A DNA stretch of 64,000 nucleotides from Phycomyces nitens (taxonomy: Eukaryota; Mucoromycota; Mucoromycetes; Mucorales; Phycomycetaceae), in the NCBI GenBank assembly GCA_022702545.1, contig JAHRBC010000003.1, positions 5,890,001-5,954,000 of the forward strand. The letters run 5' to 3'. Under the pieces are notes generated by a model. It did no database searches. It saw nothing but the letters and a program-made list of their open reading frames with translations, and was not told the origin of the DNA. How positions within the stretch are numbered: position 1 is the stretch's first letter; each line of letters opens with the position of its first letter. Made by a program: the position numbers and the translations under genes. Positions 38,151-50,026 of the stretch are shown piece by piece.

Positions 38151-39523
38151 CTTTTTGAAGATAATTTCTGGCAGACAACAAAGTAGATGTGAATCTTAAT
38201 AGGAAGAGAACCGTCTTTATTGAATATCGCTGTCTGAACTTATTTATAATGGCGATCTTTCGCTACCAGTCACGTGCCGCTGGCGACAATGTGCCAAATT
38301 TATTTTGGAGTCGAACCAAAAAAAAATTAAGACTAAAAACCTGTAAATACGCTTCCAAGTACACCTTTGTAACCAATTTTCACACAATTATGCCAAACAT
38401 ACCTTTTATTCCCTATATAATCTGGAAAGCGCATTATAGATTGTACTAATGAACATGCAATTCAGCCCCCAAAGATCAAATATAATTAGATTTCTTTGGA
38501 AATGTACATTGTGTATCTTAAAGATATTGGTTTCAAGTATTGGACACCGTGTGTATTAAATGTGTCATGAATATATTGGCAATAGAAAAAAAATGTTATA
38601 AACTTGAGCTGTCACTCGGTACGCACAGACACCTTTCTCTTTATTGTAACGCCGTACCAGCCCTCCACTACATGTGGTACGACCACCTACAGCTTTTTGG
38701 CATTTTTTTTTTGGCTGGTGTGTGATCCCAACTCTTTAATACAATGTTTAGTAGTCAAATAAATATACCTGATAGCGAATATACTAGTTCCTTGAACAGG
38801 TACATTGTCTACTTTTATACAATTTTCTCTAGTATATCAAATAGAGATCACTGTCTATCTTGAGATCTTTGGTCTATATAATGAATCTATAGGGTTATGC
38901 TACCCATAAAATTCTTTATTCTTTTACTCTTATGAACCGCAACAAATTGCTCTATTAAACTGTGGAACCTTGGCTGCCCGAGATACTAATAATATTATCT
39001 ATGGTCTATAGGCTGTCTTGTAGTTAAATAACGGTCTGCATAATGGTTCGATTTTGCCATTTGATGTAGTTGCACAATCCTGGTGTTACCAGACCCAGCA
39101 CCCATGAATAGACTTTTTCAACAGAAAACTGGTGATTTTGACTGGAGCATGCCACTTGAGCTCCTATTTTCATATAGTCACGTCTTTATACCATACCAAA
39201 GAGTAGACTCTGGTTTACTCTTTGGTTGGGATCTAGTAGTCTTGATAGATAAAGACCTTGGATATCAGAATGTAAAGATCAAACAGTGAAATACTAATAG
39301 ATATATTACGGGTATTTTTTAAAGTGTTACAATGAGCCCCTCACCTTTTAAGGTTTTTTTTTTTACAAGGATGTCAAAAGTATATGTCAGATCTTGCTGA
39401 AAATGATTGGTCAACCTCGATAGCCTTTGGGAAAACAAGAAAGTGTTGTATAATTAAAAATCTCTTCTTTTGATCTTGCTTTCTCTTTTATCCCAGAATA
39501 ATAATAATATTTTCTTTACAACT
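38151..39523. other. intergenic DNA upstream of eEF1B beta
   Basis: AT-rich. A 68-codon open frame at 39083-39289 (plus) has no recognisable motif. The eEF1B beta promoter lies in the right part, with a pyrimidine-rich stretch (CTTTCTCTTTTATC) shortly before the start codon. Confidence 0.4.
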
Positions 39524-40296
39524 ATGCTCGTTACTTTCAAACTTTCCACCATTCTTCCTATCCTGGAGAACTGCTTGAACGAGAGCAAGTTCATTGACTC
39601 GCAAGTTCAACATGACATGTCCACATCTTCTTTGTAAGCTTATTTATGATACCTTTAGAGACAAGTTTACTGGCGCAGATGCCCTTGTGGCCGAAGCATT
39701 GGGTGGTGCTCCTCCTTCTGAATTCAAGCGACTATCAGAATGGTATATTGAGGTGAAAAAGTAAGTTTGGGAGCCATTTAATCAAATCACAATATAAAAT
39801 AACACGAAACTTTGAAAAAGAGATGATGAAGAGGCAGAGGCTATTCTTGATGAAGATGACATTGATCTGTTTGGCTCTGATGATGATGATGTTGATGAGG
39901 AAGCCGAAAAGATCAAGGCCCAGCGTCTTGCCGAGTACCAGGCCAAGAAGGCCACCAAGCCAAAGACTATTGCCAAGACCACCATCACCCTTGATATCAA
40001 ACCTTGGGATGATGAGACCGATATGGAGGCTCTTACAAAGGCCGTCAAGGATATTAAGATGGATGGTCTCTTGTGGGGTGGCTCCAAGTTGGTTGCTATT
40101 GGATATGGTATCAAGAAGCTCCAGATAAACTGTGTTGTTGAAGATGACAAGGTAACTGGAATGATAGTCTAGAGAAGTTCTGCTTAACTAACACTCTGTG
40201 TCCTTAAAGGTCTCTATGGATGATCTTAGTGACAAGATCACTGACTTGGAGGACTATGTTCAGTCTATTGATGTTGCTGCTATGCAAAAAATATAA
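39524..40296 (+). CDS. EFB1: translation elongation factor 1-beta (eEF1B alpha/EF-1 beta), 198 aa
   Basis: Exons: 39524-39600, 39659-39760, 39821-40151, 40210-40296. The N-terminal part is GST-like ([13 protein letters not shown]). A highly acidic linker follows ([15 protein letters not shown]), which is the family hallmark, and then the C-terminal nucleotide-exchange domain with [30 protein letters not shown] and VEDDKVSMDDL. It recycles eEF1A-GDP to eEF1A-GTP during elongation. Length is slightly below the usual 205-225. The first intron is best read as starting GCAAGT at 39601. That gives [12 protein letters not shown], the expected family sequence, with a 58-nt intron; a GT donor nearby would leave a 25-nt intron. 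Confidence 0.93.
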
Positions 40297-41140
40297 AATG
40301 TATCCTCTCACAGTAGTAACAATAGGCCAGTAGGTTATCTTTGAAAAAATAAAAAAACTGTACTAAATATTAGCATGAAACCTAATTTAAGAGCTATATA
40401 CTTTTTGAGAATAAGCCTTTTGCATGTCCATGTTGTGCGTATAAAATGAGTGACACACACACACACACACACTTCTCTGACTTTTATTGGCGTGAGTACA
40501 GGTTTTTATTAAAGAGGCAAAGTCAATGTTTATTTATATATAAAAATATAGTGGTGCTCTTTGATGTTTCATGAGAGGATATTCTATATTTTAATCCATA
40601 TGTACGTAAATAGCTAAACACATTATTGTAAAAAAAGAGAATTAAACCAGCAATATTGAAATAAATCATATTATTTCCAAATAAAACAAAACAAAACAGT
40701 TTATTAACAATACCAACCCAATGTTCAAGACGATTCTAATCTTTGTTACCAGTATAATATATATATATATTTGATAAAAGTTTTGACCTTAATGTGACAA
40801 GAATACAATGGTTATTGTGTGTGTGTGATGATAATAAAAGGAACTGTGGTATACACACCACAATTGAGTGAAATACAGCCTCCACAATCAATATCTGGTT
40901 ATTCTCTACTAATAACCATGACAAGTGAACATCCCAGGAGTAGTTACATACTGTACGTACACTTTATACTTCAACAGTGATAACCGACCATTACATAATA
41001 AATATTAAAAGTACAAGGAGACTAGAACAATAACTATATAAACCAACATAATATTCTTTCTTTAATAAATAACACTCTCACAGCGTCTATAAGGTCCCAA
41101 TCCCTAAATTGCCACAGAATGGAAATCGGCTCAGTATTCA
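40297..41140. other. intergenic DNA
   Basis: Contains (CA)n at about 40454-40471, (TA)n at about 40757-40772 and one copy of the dispersed hairpin repeat (40843-41000, listed separately). No gene. Confidence 0.5.
40843..41000 (+). repeat. dispersed about 155-bp repeat with hairpin, copy 1
   Basis: Starts with a near-perfect palindrome at 40845-40862 (arms TGTGGT and ACCACA). It is followed by GAGTGAAATACAG, then conserved blocks ending TAACCGACCATTAC. It aligns along its length to copies at 43011-43164, 53487-53643 and 59162-59295, with many substitutions. Confidence 0.7.
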
Positions 41141-41145
41141 GGTGA

Positions 41146-41319
41146 GGTCAAGTGGGCTGGCGTATAGTCTTGGGAGTAAGAAGGCGTAGTTGCGAAATTG
41201 ACTCGATCCTGAAAGGAACAAAACCTCTGAAAAATTTAGCTGAGGATGAGAAGATGAAGGCCATGATCGATCCAAGCTCTCGGGATGGAGACATGGTCAA
41301 GGCCATAAATAAAGTGTAA
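41146..41319 (+). other. coding-like open frame inside the inverted repeat
   Basis: 57 codons between TGA (41143) and TAA (41317-41319), with GTKPLKNLAEDEKMKAMIDP and a Lys/Asp-rich end. Composition is that of a soluble protein, unlike the AT-rich noise around it. The mirror copy is at 61151-60978 (minus). It lacks a start codon, so it may be a captured exon. I do not recognise it. Confidence 0.3.
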
Positions 41320-42294
41320 TGTCTGGTGGAAGAGTGGCCTAGGAGGCCAAATATTGTATGGGACTTTTTACAATTTCATAGTCATACAATGAGATATTGG
41401 TCTTCCGTAATTCTGTAATTCACCAGCTATTACCCCTTTTAAAGCCCTTTAAATACTTCTTTTGTGTATTTCGTTTTTCCAATCTATTAATTATGGGCGA
41501 TTCGATATAAATGCAATATTGAACGAGCTTATCTTTTGGATTATACTCAAATTCTGTCAGTAAATACTCTTTATAAGATTTAGAGAGCAAAACAATTTAA
41601 TAAATATAATATTATACCGTAAAAAAGAGTAATAAAATGTGTATAAACGAGCACGGATTAAAGGTTCGGGTAGTATGTGGTACTTGAGAAACCTCTTTTT
41701 TTAAATAGGCGATACTAAATAATAAATTCTTTAGATACGTTTGCAACTATATTCTCTAGTTAAAGAGCTTCCTTAACTGTTAAAGGAGTGATGCTTTGTA
41801 TTTAAAGAGATTAATAATAAATACACTATAATATGTATTTTTACTGGGTGTTTTCCAAGAGAATGTTGTAGAACTCACGTGAAAACCTACAAGCCACCGC
41901 CAAAGAAAATATTCCCACTCCGTGACTTGCGTTTTAAAATTTTATTTTATTTAAACACCGATTTATTTGTCTATAAATAAGAGGTCGAAACTTGCCAATT
42001 CCTTTCTCTCTTTCTTTATTCACAGTGGTTGATAAATTATTGTCTTTCCACAGCTATTGCCTCCTATGTACGGTCTGCCGAACATGTGCTTGCACTGTCA
42101 TGACCCCACAAACATAAACCCCCCGCAATATGCTGATTACTGGCGAGGACATTTATCTGCCCAGCCCCAAATGAGTTTTTTTTAAGCTTTTCTCATTGGT
42201 GGGGGAATGCTGTGGAGCACCAATATGTGTCTTAACAAACACGGTGTAAAAAAACCCCAAATCAAAAATAAATGAAAATGAATCAATAATACTT

Positions 42295-42477
42295 TATTGA
42301 TATTTATTATCTTGATACTTGTGTGTCAAACACTTGCAAGATGTATTGTGTATCTTCATTCTACTCCGTCTAAACAAACATCTATGCATCATCAACCCCT
42401 CATTACAATAATCTACGTGTACCATCTTTATCCTTCAGCGTATTCTCCCACCTTGTCTTTACCTTTTCAGCATTCAA
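42295..42477 (-). pseudogene. possible LINE reverse-transcriptase C-terminal remnant
   Basis: The minus strand (mirrored at 59822-60004, plus) encodes about 60 residues with RRLLHEGLMMHRCLFR followed by MKIHNTSCKC. This resembles the zinc-binding segment that follows reverse transcriptase in LINE elements. The match is short and partly subjective; upstream sequence is full of stops. Low confidence. Confidence 0.2.
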
Positions 42478-43010
42478 CTACTTGCACCATTTACATTACT
42501 CAACAACACAACCTCACATTCATTCTAATCTGTCTTGCATGGTCCACAACTATGCATCACCAATTCTTTACATCTAAGCATTCACTGCATCTCAACCATC
42601 AATCACCTTATTAACACCCACACCTTTTCATATGATTCTTCATACTACCCAAAGGATATCCAATATGGAAAGTTCTATGGCCAATAACACTACCCATTCA
42701 AAGTACTGGTTGCATATGCAATTAGACACTTTATAAACATTAGTGTCAACATTCGGCTTGAATTCCTTGCAAACCCCATTCTCTATTTGAGGGTGTCCAC
42801 ACCTTACTATATTCAAGAAACTATATCTGGTTTTATTGTTATATCTCAATCACTATAGTTTTATGGCTGTAAAATATGTATCATTATAAGCCATCAAAAT
42901 TAAGCTTAAAATTGGTTTATAGGTTGCTTTAGTGCTCCAGTCTAGTCATCATTGACTTTGTTACTGATAGTTGTACTGGTTTGGCTCAGTCATTGAATTT
43001 GCAACTGGTG

Positions 43011-43164
43011 TGTTTGTTGTATACACACTACAACTGGGTGAAATACAAACTCTATAATCGATCTTTGGTTACTCTTTGTTAATAATCCCAAGTTAATATC
43101 TCAAGAGTTATCCACCAGACACTCATACACTTTATACCAAGCCATAACTGGCCATTACACAACA
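43011..43164 (+). repeat. dispersed hairpin repeat, copy 2
   Basis: Palindrome at 43016-43034 (arms GTTGTA and TACAAC), then GGTGAAATACAAACTC and the same ordered blocks as copy 1, ending CTGGCCATTACAC. The first 127 bases are also part of the left inverted repeat. Confidence 0.7.
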
Positions 43165-43485
43165 GGGATTTTAACTACAAGTAAATTTGAATAATAGTAT
43201 ATGAACAGCCGTGATATTATTATTTTTTATTTGGTAAATAACATTCACAGCATTTTATTATTTCCCTTGAACATACTTGAAAGGTAAACCAAACCTACAA
43301 CACTAAAGCGGTTAAGAGATAGCCTCTGACCAAAGAATGGATAAATATCAGAGATTATATAATAGTTTTAGAAAAATATAGATGTGAGACCATCTCATAT
43401 TGAATAAATGACTTGGTTTTATTATATACACGACAGAACAGCGCAAGGTACTTATGTACTAGTGAGAAAAGTTGACATATTCTAA

Positions 43486-44327
43486 CAGCCAAATTGGAAA
43501 AGAACCGTAATGACAAGTTCAAGGAAAAGAGCGTGGTTCGATATGCATGGCTTCAGGATGTAAAGGATGCGAATAGGAATCCTAAAGGTAGGCTTGTCGA
43601 TATTTTATTTCTGAAACCGTTTAATAGACAATTGTGTCTTTAGGCTCTCCGGATTATGATCCCAGGACCCTTGTTTATCACTAAATCTGCCTGGAATTGA
43701 TTCACTGCTTGTGAGAACCAATAATACTGGGAAATAAAATCCAAGCTCTGGGATGGGGTAAGAAAGCCAGATTATTGCCTTCAAGTCTTTATCAAAATTC
43801 CGTTGTTGATAAACTGGAATTGGGGCAGGTTGTGTTTTTTATAAAAAAAAAAGGGGAAAGTTCTATGGTATGTAGGCTTACAAAGCTCCAAGGCATGGTT
43901 TGCTTACTGTTCTGGTTTTTATAGAAATCTATAAAGGCGATGCTGATATTGGTCACCAAGAGTTTGGTTTAAAAATGACAGACAGAGTCAATATGAGAAT
44001 GGCTGGTGTTCCAGAGAGCTCCTTTGATTACTGGGCCGTCTCAGTTTGTTGCAAAAGGGTATGTTTTGTTAAGAACTTCTTTGGTAAGCCTTTGATTGAT
44101 CTATTGATGTGTGTGGATTAGATACAAGGTTGCAAAGGTCGAACAAAAGGAAACTGCCATTGGAAAAGGCCATAAGAGAGCGAGAAGTTGAATCAAAGGC
44201 AGACAAGGTGGTCAAACGTGAGCTGTCTTTGATATTGACAGCAGACACGCTCGTGGATCATGAAATGTTGACCAGTCAATTGGGTACTTTGTTAAATATT
44301 AAAACAATGATGAACCCCTTCCTTTAA
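43486..44327 (+). pseudogene. MSH6: MSH6 mismatch-repair gene fragment, degraded
   Basis: The plus strand reads as the N-terminal part of MSH6. It shows VVRYAWLQDVKDANRNP, then (after an intact intron, 43588-43643) SPDYDPRTL, a stop (about 43682), KGKFY near 43850, [10 protein letters not shown] and [22 protein letters not shown] (43930-44035). After a second intact intron (44059-44121) come YKVAKVEQKETAIGK and, in another frame, VVKRELSLILTADTLVD. In MSH6 these blocks form the mismatch-recognition domain. The stop, at least two frameshifts and the absence of everything downstream show a dead fragment. Retained introns mean it arose by DNA duplication, not retroposition. Confidence 0.88.
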
Positions 44328-44454
44328 GCCAATTATGCTCTCATTGAAATAAAATACCACCTCATTTTCAGCGCTTTTAAATAAATCACAATGGGTTCTG
44401 GATATGTATATATAGTATTTATTTGTCTAGACCAGTGTATTAAGAGTATTCGAT

Positions 44455-45857
44455 TTATGGCAGAACAATGTACTTTTGCAAGTGGTCTGGGATGGCAGTG
44501 CTCAACTTCTTGGTCTCGAGCCAAGAGCGACCTTGAAAAAATGTTGACATTTAGTATGTATAACAGCATTTTACTAAAGTCAAACTTACTGAAGAGACGA
44601 GACTGGTATCTGTAAGCACCATCACACAAGATTGTGACAATCTTCTTGCCTATGGGTTTCATTAAACGTAAATAATCCAATAATATATAAAGATGTATTC
44701 ATTCCTTACCTTTGCCCAGTTTCTTGGACATCTCGACAGCAGCAACAACATTCAATGCTGAGCTTGCACCGACATAGATACCTTCCTCATCCAACAAGCG
44801 GTAAATCATCTTGATAGTTTCTTCATCAGGAATAGTAAATGAGCCATCGATCAACTTCACATCCGGTGCCAAGTTGTCTGTGACACGGCCCTGTCCAATA
44901 CCCTCAGTGATTGAGCTACCGGAACGTTCAAAGAGCTTTCCGCCGGTAGAAATATAGCTGTTAAGAACAGATCCTGGGGGATCGGCAAGGTAAACCTTGA
45001 CATTATCACCCTTTTTATCCTTGAGATAGCGAGTGATACCAGCAAGAGTTCCACCGGTACCTGTAGCACAAACAAAGCCATCAACTTCACCGTTGGTTTG
45101 CTCCATAATCTCAGGACCAGTGGTCTCAATGTGAGCCCGGCGGTTTGCAGTATTGTCAAACTGGTTTGTCCAGACGGCATTCTCAAGTCTCTCGGCGTGA
45201 CGCTTGGCCTGGTGGTTGTAGTTTTCTGGGTTATCGAATGCAACTGCAGGTACGGGATAGACCTCAGCACCAAGCATGCGCAAAAGATCAATCTTTTCCT
45301 GGGACTAATATCCAGAGTCAATAACCCTCTGGCCCAATTGCTGTTGTATCCAAAGGACCACCCTTTGTTTTCTTACCTGGGTGTTGGGCATGTAGATAAC
45401 ACACTTGTAACCCTTTGCGCGGCACACATGGGCAAGACCAATGCCAGTATTTCCAGCAGTACCTTCAACAATAGTTCCACCGGGACCAATAAGACCCTTT
45501 TCTTCAGCATCCTTGACGACAAACAAGGCTGCACGATCCTTTACGGAACCACCGGGGTTCATGAATTCGGCCTTGGCAAGGATCTCGGATCCAGTTTCCT
45601 CACTAAGTTTCTTCAGACGAAGCTAATAATTGCTCGCTTAGTTTGTAATTGCTGCTTAGAAGAGTTGGTCGATTGGTGTACTTACCAAAGGTGTGTTGCC
45701 AATAGCTCCAATGAATCCATTGGTGATCTTTAGGAATTTGTTAGACAATAGATCTCATTACTAGATTAAAAAAAATTAAGAAAAAATGGCTTACACCGGG
45801 GGTTGGAATCACCTTGACGGTAGAATAGGCTCTGGCAAAGATGCGAAGGGGGTTCAT
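44455..45857 (-). CDS. cysteine synthase-like PLP enzyme, probably mitochondrial (360 aa)
   Basis: Exons: 45857-45795, 45727-45686, 45622-45377, 45304-44710, 44649-44590, 44531-44455; every junction keeps frame. The leader [16 protein letters not shown] looks like a mitochondrial presequence. The core has [19 protein letters not shown] (its Lys should bind pyridoxal phosphate), [23 protein letters not shown] for phosphate binding, and [12 protein letters not shown]. The match is to the fungal cysteine synthase 2 (O-acetylserine sulfhydrylase-like) group rather than cystathionine beta-synthase, since no CBS pair or heme segment is present. The likely reaction is sulfide plus O-acetylserine to cysteine; substrate preference is inference. 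An open frame upstream of the ATG is 5' UTR. Confidence 0.9.
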
Positions 45858-46426
45858 GGGAAAAGTAAGAGTGAGAGACCTCCAGGAACAGAATCCGACC
45901 AAGTTGTGCGTTCTTTAGGACCTGGCAGGATTGGCGGGGCCTGTAATCCGGATGAAATGAATGACGCGATCGAGTACACTCGAGATTGGTGGGCACCTCA
46001 TCTGTCACGCAATAGATGAAAACACTGCCCAGCTTTCCAGTCATATATTCCAGAGAAGATGAAAATGATCACTGATAGATGCAAGACAATTGAGTATAGG
46101 GATAATTGGTTATGTTTTCTGCCAAGAGTCAATAAAAACAATTCATCAGACATCCCAGTTAAAGAGCACCATAATTTTTCCCACCCTCTGGTCCACAGGG
46201 TTAAATATTATTTCCCCTTGTAAACCCATTAGAGATCCTTTGATACACACTATAAGAATCCAACCTATACTTTTAAACAATCGACAAGTATAAGATCAAT
46301 TGATTTCAAAAAAATATGTCACCAATCAAATGCCATGGACTTTATAATTGTATTGTATAGATATTTAAGTATTAGTCGAATGGAATAGGGGATAACATTG
46401 GAGTATGGATATAAGAAATGTTGAGT
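45858..46426. other. intergenic DNA
   Basis: Between the cysteine-synthase start and the FUSC gene end. Open frames here overlap the expected 5' UTR of the former. No additional gene is supported. Confidence 0.5.
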
Positions 46427-49400
46427 CTAAGCATGGGAATCCAGCCATTCATTAGGGTCATCTATACCCACAAGGTCCTCGACAGACTTCAAGAGAGTCT
46501 GAAGTTCTTCCAAGAACGTATTACTGTTCAACATGTATGCACTAAATCCCGAGAATGCTTCAGGGGAAACATCAGGCGCTCCTTTTTGGATCTTTTCCTC
46601 TAGTGCTGTCTTGAACCGAATTCTGGCCTCTCCAGGAGATACCATAAAGGGTGGCAAGGGCAGCTTGGTTGCCAATGCACTCGATGTAAGTTTAAGTGTT
46701 GTTATGATTGAAGTGAGCTATTGTTTTGATAAATGAGAATGTGTTATTCATGAGCTTGTCTATCTACTCTCTTACATAGTCTTTGCGTTCTTGGATCAGC
46801 GTGTCTGCAACGATAACTCTCCATGCTGGATCAACATTACGGGCAGAGTGGGACTAATATGATTTGTTCTTTAAATAACCAACAATTTCAAGGATTATCG
46901 ATATTCTTCAAAATTACCATTCCTTGGATTAATCCTGACATGTTATCCACACTTCCCAAGATCTTTGCATAGCTATCCTTTGGAAACTTTCCGCGAAGTG
47001 GTGGTTCAAAGGCTGAAAGGAGCAGAAACATGCGCTCGTCTTCAATTTGACGTCGGATGGCAAGGGAAAACTGTCGAAACGATTTCTCCTGGGCTTCTGT
47101 TCGAGCCTTTCCGCGTGAAGCACGCATAAGAGTTGCATTCACGATACCGTAACTTTTTTCGATATCATAGATAGTTTGAGAAAGACGTTTACGAAGTTCG
47201 ACACGCCCAATGACAGGATATGGTATAATCATAAGAATATATGATGCTACGATACCAATAAGGACCAGAAGCACGCGCTGTAGATATAAAGCCGTGTTAA
47301 GAATTGTAAGGTTAAAATGAGACCCAATTCGATGTTTACCTTTCCAGCAAGAGTCCATACTGGATCCATATTTGCCGGGTTAAAGTGATGAAAGTCGTAC
47401 TCATACACAAGAATCTACCAATGCAAGATAAGAACCTATTGGCCTGCTAACAAAATAATAATAATAATCTCTTCTTACCAGTATCATTGTAACCTTGGTC
47501 ATCAATGCGACGATTCGCAAAGTACTTCCATAGAAGAATATATGATAGAGTGGGAGGAATACGATGAAACAGACGACAACCAGACCATAAGGGTTGCCTT
47601 GGGTAATTTCCCAAATGACAATTCCCAAAATACCACCCAGGATAGTACCAATGATTTTTAGTGCAAGACTAGAAAGAGATGTAGGGTGAGAAAGATTGTA
47701 ATATAGCTTGACAGGCTTTAATATATACCTAAAGTTGAACATTCCAGTCATAGGGGTCATCCACAGTACAAGTGTAATTAATGCCCATTGTCCATGCCAT
47801 GCAAAGTACCATGAAGCCTGAGATGCCATATAACAAGGAATTGCACCGAATACGACACCAGCAGCTGTCTTGAAAGCGAATACAGTATCTGTTTCAAAAA
47901 GCCAATCGCTAACACTCTGGGTCCAGTAAAAGAATCTCTCTCGAATTGTTGTTGGTGCCTCGACATCTGCATCACGCACATACACTCTGCCATTGACTTT
48001 TTTTGTTACACTTCGTTTTTCTCCATTCGCGCTACTAACGGTCAGGTCTTGACGGGTTGCTGTACGGACTAGTGTCATTCCCTGTTGTTGATTCATTTCT
48101 CCGTAGTTGTTGGCATCGCCACCGATATTTGCATCAACGTCTGGAGACTGGAACCATTTCTTAATTGTCATATGCGGAAACCAGAGACGACGACCTGGCC
48201 GTGTCTGCTCCAATTCTTCCATATACTTGATTAATTTGAGAGTACATAAAGCGTTCTCTCTGATGTTGTATTGGTACAAATAGATCAGATAAAGCGAGCG
48301 ATGTTCAGATGAGGAACCGCCTCTGTAGATATTCCGAAAGTATTCAAGTCTATCGCCTGCCATTTCGTCAAATTGGTTAATAGATTGCTGTAATTTTTCT
48401 GATGGACATGTTGATGGTGTTGTCATTTCAATATGCTGTTGTTTCCTTGCTTTGATGTTTCCTGAATAAAAGAAACGAGGAAATGGCCACAGTATACTAT
48501 TAAGAGTTGTGCGGACAAAACGGTGAAAATGATCAAGTGAATCTATACACTGAGTCAAGGCTTTCTGGGATGCGTCCACAAGGCTTTCACAGGCAGGCTG
48601 CATGGATTGTATTGACTGTAGCAGCTTTTCAAATTCGGCATCCAAGTTTTCATTTTCGTTGTCTTGTTTCTCTGAATAGTATTTCTTCTTGAGAACCCAA
48701 CTAAGGCCGATTCCGTGGATTGTTGGCCTCAGTCCCTTGACGATTCTGGTGACATTACTCAAATCTTGAGCAGACAAGCGTGAATAGACGATCTCTCTTT
48801 GTACTGCTCGTTTGCTGTCAATGAGCATAAGAACATCTCCTTGAATTTTGCTAAGGATTGTCGGAAGGGTTGTTTCGAGTTCACCTATTGAGGTTGCCAA
48901 GAATGCATCCGAATGCTCCTTTACAAAGGTTTTGCAGTCCAAAAGCGTTTTCTTTAGTGTTAACATGTAATTTGTTACACTATCATCTGGCCATATAAGA
49001 TAGTTGACTGCCAAGGAAAGTCCTCCTGCAAGGGCGATAGGTTTCAGAAAGGTCCACTAGAGAGATCACGTTAATATCAAGCTGGCCATTCCCGTGGTTT
49101 GATCCAGGCTACTTACAATAAGAAGAGGGTAGAATCCAGGAATAATGGAGGCTTGTGTCAGAGCCATCTAAAGTTTGGGATTGGTTAGGTCTAATTCATT
49201 TTTAATTTATTGATCTTACAGTTGTTTGGATACAGGCATTGATGCATGCAAAATTGGCTAGAAATATAATAGAAGATGATTGGCCGTGTATCCGTTGTAA
49301 TTTGATAGAGTCTTTTGCAGCGTACCTTTTGGAAGCTTGATTCGAACATAATTAATCACGAATGTGGCAATAAACATAAATACAGCCAGAACCGCACTGC

Positions 49401-50026
49401 AGCCAGGCTGGACGGGAACAGGATTTGATTTGTCTCGAGCAAGATTACCGAGGTACATGCCTTTACGATCAAATAATGTTAGCTCATCAAAGCGGAATGA
49501 ATTTCGATCTCATTCTGACCTAAAAAGCACCAAGCAGCGCCAACGAGAGCACCAAATGTTCCATATACTACCGCCTATTTCTTTCCGATATCAGAGATCC
49601 TGGTCAAGTAATGGAATCTCAGTAAGTCTTACCTCAGTCTGGACACCTAGTAAGATTGTAATTTAATGAGACGAATGCGCAGAGCTGGAACATGTTAATA
49701 TTACCGATAGTTTTTGAAGGGAAATAAAAGACCATGACAATGCTGACAAGTAATGCTCCTTCTCCAAGAGCAAGTCTCGTAGTAGGGTGTATGTTAACGA
49801 TAATAGCAAGCGCGAGTGCGATGGATGATTTTATTGTCTTTCTGCTCTGGGCAAAGGTTGGGACCATGGCCTTTAACTTTGAAGACAGTGTGGGCTTGTC
49901 TTTTTGAGGTGGAGGGGTTGTGGTGATTCGAATGATAGTTGGTTCTGGTTCATCTTTATTGTTGACAATGATATGATCTGCCGACTGGCGTTGTTGATTG
50001 AGCAGCTCAGTGTCTTGGGTGGCCAT
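46427..50026 (-). CDS. FUSC-family membrane protein, BRE4/ArAE-2-like (978 aa, 12 exons)
   Basis: Exons: 50026-49705, 49646-49633 (14-nt microexon), 49574-49520, 49460-49326, 49257-49220, 49167-49117, 49056-47729, 47668-47479, 47414-47340, 47277-46918, 46853-46776, 46717-46427. All join in frame. The N-terminal half has about six hydrophobic helices (IALALAIIVNI, VYGTFGALVGAAWCFLG), then a long soluble helical region of about 300 residues. A second helix block follows (TILGGILGIVIWEI, VVVCFIVFLPLYHIFFYG), and then a soluble C-terminus. This double layout is that of fungal ER/plasma-membrane proteins with the ArAE_2_N and FUSC domains, including yeast BRE4 (brefeldin A sensitivity). Export of aromatic or other organic acids is suggested for the family; the actual substrate is unknown. 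Confidence 0.85.

Larger units (their letters stand above)
41141..43137 (+). repeat. 2.0-kb inverted repeat, left copy
   Basis: The reverse complement recurs at 59162-61156. I could follow it across the whole length and found only a handful of differences, for example near 41866, 41946 and 43036, so it is over 99% identical. It begins GGTGAGGTCAAGTGGG. The right end runs into a copy of the dispersed hairpin repeat. An open frame of 57 codons (41146-41319, plus) starts right at the left edge, and a minus-strand frame (42640-42849) is identical in both copies. No terminal inverted repeats or transposase were recognised. Confidence 0.92.

Noticed and set aside
39083..39289. 68-codon frame upstream of eEF1B beta
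   Set aside because: No motif, no conserved context and no promoter or splice evidence; likely chance.
42640..42849. 69-codon frame identical in both inverted repeats as a real gene
   Set aside because: Identity simply reflects the whole repeat being identical. No recognisable motif and no splice partners were seen.
45858..46044. Open frame upstream of and overlapping the cysteine synthase-like start
   Set aside because: It is not in frame with a plausible leader and has no family match. It is best read as 5' UTR.
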